From contig CAXNAA020000216.1 in the NCBI GenBank assembly GCA_964200075.2, positions 1 to 24,207 of the forward strand: a stretch of DNA of 24,207 nt, read 5' to 3'. The first letter of the stretch is position 1; the number at the start of each line of letters is the position of its first letter. The DNA comes from Sphacelaria rigidula. Taxonomy: Eukaryota; Phaeophyceae; Sphacelariales. Shown here in pieces: positions 21,238-24,207 of the stretch. The notes beneath the pieces were generated by a model. It did not search any database. It was given only the letters and a program-made list of their open reading frames with translations, and was not told the origin of the DNA. Position numbers and translations under genes: made by a program.

Positions 21238-21599
21238 AGATGCTCAAGTTATTGGGTGAATCAGGCGAACGAGAGGACAACATCCACCTTCTATCCTCAA
21301 CACGTTCTGTTATGCCCTCTCTGCCCTCCGGTGAGGGCATGGTGGGGATCGTTCTGCGCTGTTACTGCTACAACAGGTCACGCAACGTGGAAAAATCTGC
21401 CGTGCCATTGTTTGCCAGATATGGACGGTGATACGCGGTACGACCACCACTCCAGGGTGGACGTCAGGGAGAAGCTGCAGAAGCACGTTGATTGGAATCA
21501 CGCGGAGATCTTGATCCCAAGACCCAGTGACACAGAGATGGAGACCATACTGCGGAAAGGAGGGGTATTTGAGGAGAAACCAGAGCAAACCCAGTTGTG
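21238..21599 (+). CDS. Candidate exon of an unknown gene (Cys/Trp/His-rich part)
   Basis: The frame is open from 21238. It reads CPLC, then RAWWGSFCAVTATTGHATWK, NLPCHC, and a charged stretch (VDVREKLQKHVDWNHAEILI). It ends at a consensus donor (TTGTG|gtgagt) just before an in-frame TGA. The clustered C..C, H and C.C residues resemble a metal-binding module, but I cannot name a family. The upstream border is uncertain (an acceptor at ...gaatcag|gcg is possible). It probably joins the exon at 21906-22391. Amino-acid composition favours coding over chance. Confidence 0.4.
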
Positions 21600-21689
21600 G
21601 TGAGTATCTTGCAGCAGCGGACCGTACCTGCGTGTATTGCCTGACTATAGTGCAACCACCCTTCGCGGTCAGTACCCGGCAGTCAAAGG

Positions 21690-21812
21690 CACGTAGGTAC
21701 GTAGGTATGTAGGTATGTAGGTACGTAGGTGCGAGGGTACATCGGTACGTGGGTACGTGGGTACGTGAATATGTGGGTACGTAGGTACGCCGGTACATAG
21801 ATACGCAGGTGC
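21690..21812. repeat. 8-bp minisatellite (GTAGGTAC-type), about 15 units
   Basis: Units vary among GTAGGTAC, GTAGGTAT, GTGGGTAC and similar. It lies in the presumed intron between the two candidate exons. The Tyr-Pro-Thr-rich frame on the reverse strand is repeat-generated. Confidence 0.9.
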
Positions 21813-21905
21813 TTACCTGGTGAGTACCTGTTGCGGTTTGTAATATTTCATCGCAATAGTTTTCCCTGCAACTCGACAGGGATCATGGAGATTCCCCCTG
21901 CTTAG

Positions 21906-22391
21906 GCGAGAAGTTTCAAGGTGTACTCAGCCCTGAGCAGATCGACGGAAACACTCTCCGAGCCTAAATGTCCCGGCGAAAGGTTAGGTGCGGCGAAGAA
22001 ACGCTCGAAAGCAACGGGCAAGGGGAAAGGGAAGGGGAAGCCGAAGCTGAAGGTGACCGCGAAGGCCGAGGTGAAGAGGAGGGCAAACGCGAAGAATGTG
22101 GCTAAGGAAAATCGGATAGGGAAGGGGCAGGCCTACGTCTCGGACGATTCAGATAACGATGGTAGCGACGACGATAGCAGCGACGACGACGATTCAGATC
22201 GCGGGAGCGATGACAAGAACGATAGCGACGAAAGCGATGGCGAGGAAGACACCAAGGACTCCAGCAGCGAAGGGGGCGTGACAGAAAGCGACTGCATGCC
22301 TGCCAGGAAGCGTGGAAGGAAGACTCTCACGCGACGTGTCAGTGGTGGAGGTAGTGGTGACTCCAGCCCCTCGCAGCACCTCCAAGCGTGA
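21906..22391 (+). CDS. Candidate 3' exon: Lys-rich then Asp/Ser-rich tail protein
   Basis: The frame is open from 21906 to the TGA at 22389-22391. It has no obvious ATG, so it is read as an exon. Acceptors at gcgagaag|T (21913) or ccctgag|C both restore the phase left by the exon ending at 21599. It encodes a basic stretch (KKRSKATGKGKGKGKPKLKV), then an acidic Ser/Asp run (about 22138-22270) and a basic ARKRGRKTLTRRVSGGGSG end. This alternating layout resembles nucleolar or chromatin-associated proteins, but only by composition. The last part lies in an inverted duplication, and against its partner copy this one has a one-base insertion near 22353 that brings the early stop. Confidence 0.4.
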   Translation, partial: ARSFKVYSALSRSTETLSEPKCPGERLGAAKKRSKATGKGKGKGKPKLKVTAKAEVKRRANAKNVAKENRIGKGQAYVSDDSDNDGSDDDSSDDDDSDRGSDDKNDSDESDGEEDTKDSSSEGGVTESDCMPARKRGRKTLTRRVSGGGSGDSSPSQHLQA

Positions 22392-22785
22392 TGTGGACCC
22401 CGAGGATGATCTCGCGTCATGGAAGACGAAATTCACCGACAAGCTTCCCAAGTGAGAAGCAGCCTGTCTCGCTGACCTTCCCGAACTCGAGCTTATAGCA
22501 CCGGATAGCCGTTTCCCGTAGCTGAGGATCTCGTCTCTGTGCCGAGTGTCGAAGCTCGATTCGAAACCATCGGATATCCGTTCGCCGAGTGCCGAAGCTC
22601 GAGTTCGGGAAGGTCGGCGGGACAGGTTGCTTCTCACTTGGGAACTTGTCGGTGAACTTCGTCTTCAATGATGCAAGGAGATCATCCCCGGGGTCTACAT
22701 CACGCTTGGAGGTGTTACGAGGGGCTGCAGTCGCACTACCCCCACCACTGATAGGTCGCGTGAGAGTCTTCCTTTCACGTTTCTT
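22305..22785. repeat. Inverted duplication of a coding fragment (arms ~190 bp)
   Basis: The arm 22305-22494 matches the reverse complement of 22595-22785, roughly 80-85% by eye, across a 100-base spacer. Shared stretches include GGAAGACTCTCACGCGAC and ACCTCCAAGCGTGATGT. The arms differ by two one-base indels and one three-base indel. The spacer also has a partial direct repeat (GCCGAGTGTCGAAGCTCGA near 22542, GCCGAGTGCCGAAGCTCGA near 22585). Confidence 0.85.
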
Positions 22786-22827
22786 AGACCACTGTTTATG
22801 GGGACCCGTCTGTATTTGTATAGTCAT
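22417..22827 (-). pseudogene. Inverted partial gene copy with intact frame over the shared segment
   Basis: The reverse-strand frame is open for 136 codons from an ATG at 22827. Its 22785-22595 part encodes the same segment as the end of the forward exon (RKTLTR.., SGGGS) and continues with TSKRDVDPGDDLLASLKTKF. The forward copy loses this continuation through frameshifts near 22353 and 22445. It is too short to be a whole gene, and upstream exons of the parent are not repeated here. I call it a duplicated fragment, although it may be transcribed. Confidence 0.45.
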
Positions 22828-23292
22828 GAAGATTTCAGCCCGTTTACAGGCTATTTTCTTCCGTGGATTGATTTTTCGGACCCCACTCAGTTGGGCAACG
22901 TTCTTCGGCTAGCTGTGAGAAAACCAGAACAATTCTCCGACTGTTTGGACGGTGGCGTTTGGTATACCCCCCTTCACCTTTCTCCTCGAATCGGAACACT
23001 CCCGCATTTCCCCCGAGTTTGGTTGGTGTTCCGCCCAAAATCAAGGGAAATAACCGCCGATCATCGAAATTGAGGATTGAGCTTTTCGTGGAGGATGAGG
23101 ACCCGGAGAATTCAAATCTCCGTATCCACACCAAATCTTCGGACCATTGTTTCATTCCTTTACCTACTGGTAGCCATCGACAACTACTACACGCTATACA
23201 AATTTGGATTTCGATGACCGAAATGTTGGGGTCCTAGGTGGATCATTTCAATCCACGGAAAAAAAACGCTTGTAGACGAGAATGGACCGCCG
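22828..23292. other. No recognised gene
   Basis: Short overlapping frames are present on both strands, without family motifs. Confidence 0.5.
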
Positions 23293-23380
23293 TGCCCCGG
23301 TGGTGTAGTTGTCCGACTGTCGCGATTAGGGTGGAGAAAATGGGGGTCCAATTCCCGATGTGTTGGGTTTTTCTCTTCGT
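23293..23380 (+). repeat. tRNA-derived SINE-like element
   Basis: It starts GCCCCGGTGGTGTAGTTGTC (A-box-like), has GGGGGTCCAATTCCCG (B-box-like, 23341-23356), and then TTGGGTTTTTCTC. The start and tail match the element at 17052-17152, which argues for a family rather than two chance tRNA relics. Confidence 0.65.
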
Positions 23381-23401
23381 AGTATCTGATTTTCACTAAT
23401 G

Positions 23402-23592
23402 GAAAGCGTCAGAACGTGAGTAAACAAAATGTAGTTGACTTAGTTTGTTTGATGAGAGTTGATGCGGTGGGGGAGTGCTGACCCAATCCGCGACATTAAA
23501 ATGCAAGGCGAGTATCGGGGAGAGATGGGATGATCCCTCGAGACTGTGAGACCACGGGCTCGTCCCGAGGAAGGGGAGGCGTTCAAAGTGCG
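23402..23592 (-). repeat. Dispersed ~180-bp repeat, copy C
   Basis: On the reverse strand it starts CCTCCCCTTCCTCGGGACGA, passes through GCATTTTAATGTCGCGGATT and CAACTCTCATCAAACAAACT, and ends TACTCACGTTCTGACGCTTT. It is the most complete of the three copies, with features of both A and B. It lies 21 bases from the SINE-like element. Confidence 0.75.
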
Positions 23593-23892
23593 ACAAACAA
23601 ATGAATAATGAATAAAAAAAACACGCTGAAATCCCTTATACTGTACGAAAAAAGGTTGGTGCCCATAAAAAGTAGTCTCAGGTCGTGTCTTTACAAATAA
23701 TGTTTCGATCGATGAAGAGCAATGCTACGGTAGGGTTTGCACTTATTGTTCCTGGGTCTCTTCTTTGTAGAAACCCAAAAATATGGGGCTTACTGTGCAA
23801 CCCAAATCTCCAGGGACCAGACTCCCAGAAACATGGTGTTTGCACGCAGGGGCCGTTTCGTGAATCGGCATCACACACGTGGACAGATAGCA

Positions 23893-23934
23893 CCCTGTAG
23901 GACACCTCTACAGGGTTCAGCAACCCTGTACAGC
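23893..23934. repeat. Three-part motif forming two competing hairpins
   Basis: CCCTGTAG (23893-23900), CTACAGGGTT (23908-23917) and AACCCTGTA (about 23922-23930) are arranged so that the middle segment can pair perfectly with either neighbour. This is seen directly; no function is assigned. Confidence 0.7.
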
Positions 23935-24156
23935 ATTTCCGAACCCCAGTACCTGTTGTTGTGAACCGACACGGGTCTTTCGGGGCACTTCACGCGGGAC
24001 TACTGCATCGCAGGATGGGGCAAAACGCCGAACCAGACATACAGCTTCATACAGCGTTGGGGGGTCGGGGTCGGGGGCACGGAGAGGGTGGTATTCGATC
24101 AGACGGTTTGGTCGGCGGAGGTGGTGTCAGGGGCGGTCGCGATAGGAACGGCGGTA

Positions 24157-24178
24157 GGGGGGGGGGGGGGGGGGGGGG
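24157..24178. repeat. 22-base G homopolymer
   Basis: It follows a G-rich tract (GGGGGTCGGGGTCGGGGGC near 24060-24077) at the right edge. It could form a G-quadruplex. Long homopolymers are also error-prone in sequencing and often mark assembly ends. Confidence 0.9.
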
Positions 24179-24207
24179 AGCAGGACGGGAAGGCGGCGCG
24201 CCGTGCC

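Noticed and set aside
21310-21798. Reverse frame with Tyr-Pro-Thr repeats
   Set aside because: It is a translation of the 8-bp minisatellite, antisense to the candidate exon.

Overview
The window looks like nuclear DNA from a flagellate-bearing eukaryotic alga, most likely a stramenopile close to the brown algae (Ectocarpus-like). The reasons are intron-rich genes with GT-AG borders, an axonemal-type dynein heavy chain, a large Pmp-like beta-helix multi-pass membrane protein of a kind I associate with stramenopile genomes, tRNA-derived SINE-like repeats and much diverged inverted-repeat DNA. The species is an inference, not something I can prove. No bacterial operon, rRNA, CRISPR array or phage module is visible. 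|| Layout. 1-140 is a compound ATA/GAA microsatellite. 639-6813 (+) holds seven consecutive exons, all phase-compatible, of a dynein heavy chain (end of tail plus start of linker); an eighth, upstream exon at 178-284 is possible. The motor part is not found downstream. The 2.86 kb second intron carries two copies of a dispersed repeat of about 180 bp and a possible decayed coding remnant. 6814-10705 has no recognisable gene but holds several short repeats: a diverged 44-bp tandem array, a 50-bp inverted-repeat element and direct repeats. || 10706-15469 (-) is the best-supported gene. Five exons splice in frame into a 1138-residue protein with a signal peptide, about 15 beta-helix turns, a cysteine-rich stalk, and one plus about seven membrane segments. 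One intron appears to start with GC, and another is a stop-free multiple of three. || 15470-21237 has no convincing gene. It contains a tRNA-derived SINE-like element, a repeat shared with position 7.3 kb, two inverted-repeat (MITE/foldback-like) elements and two strong hairpins. || 21238-22391 (+) probably carries two exons of an unknown gene: a Cys/His/Trp-rich part, then a Lys-rich and Asp/Ser-rich tail, with an 8-bp minisatellite in the intron between them. The end of this coding segment is duplicated in inverted orientation (22305-22494 against 22595-22785). The remainder holds a second SINE-like element, a third copy of the 180-bp repeat in reverse, a competing-hairpin motif and a 22-G run at the right edge. 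|| The two recognised genes are on opposite strands and converge. They share no obvious pathway beyond possible roles in flagella (dynein) and at the cell surface (beta-helix membrane protein).
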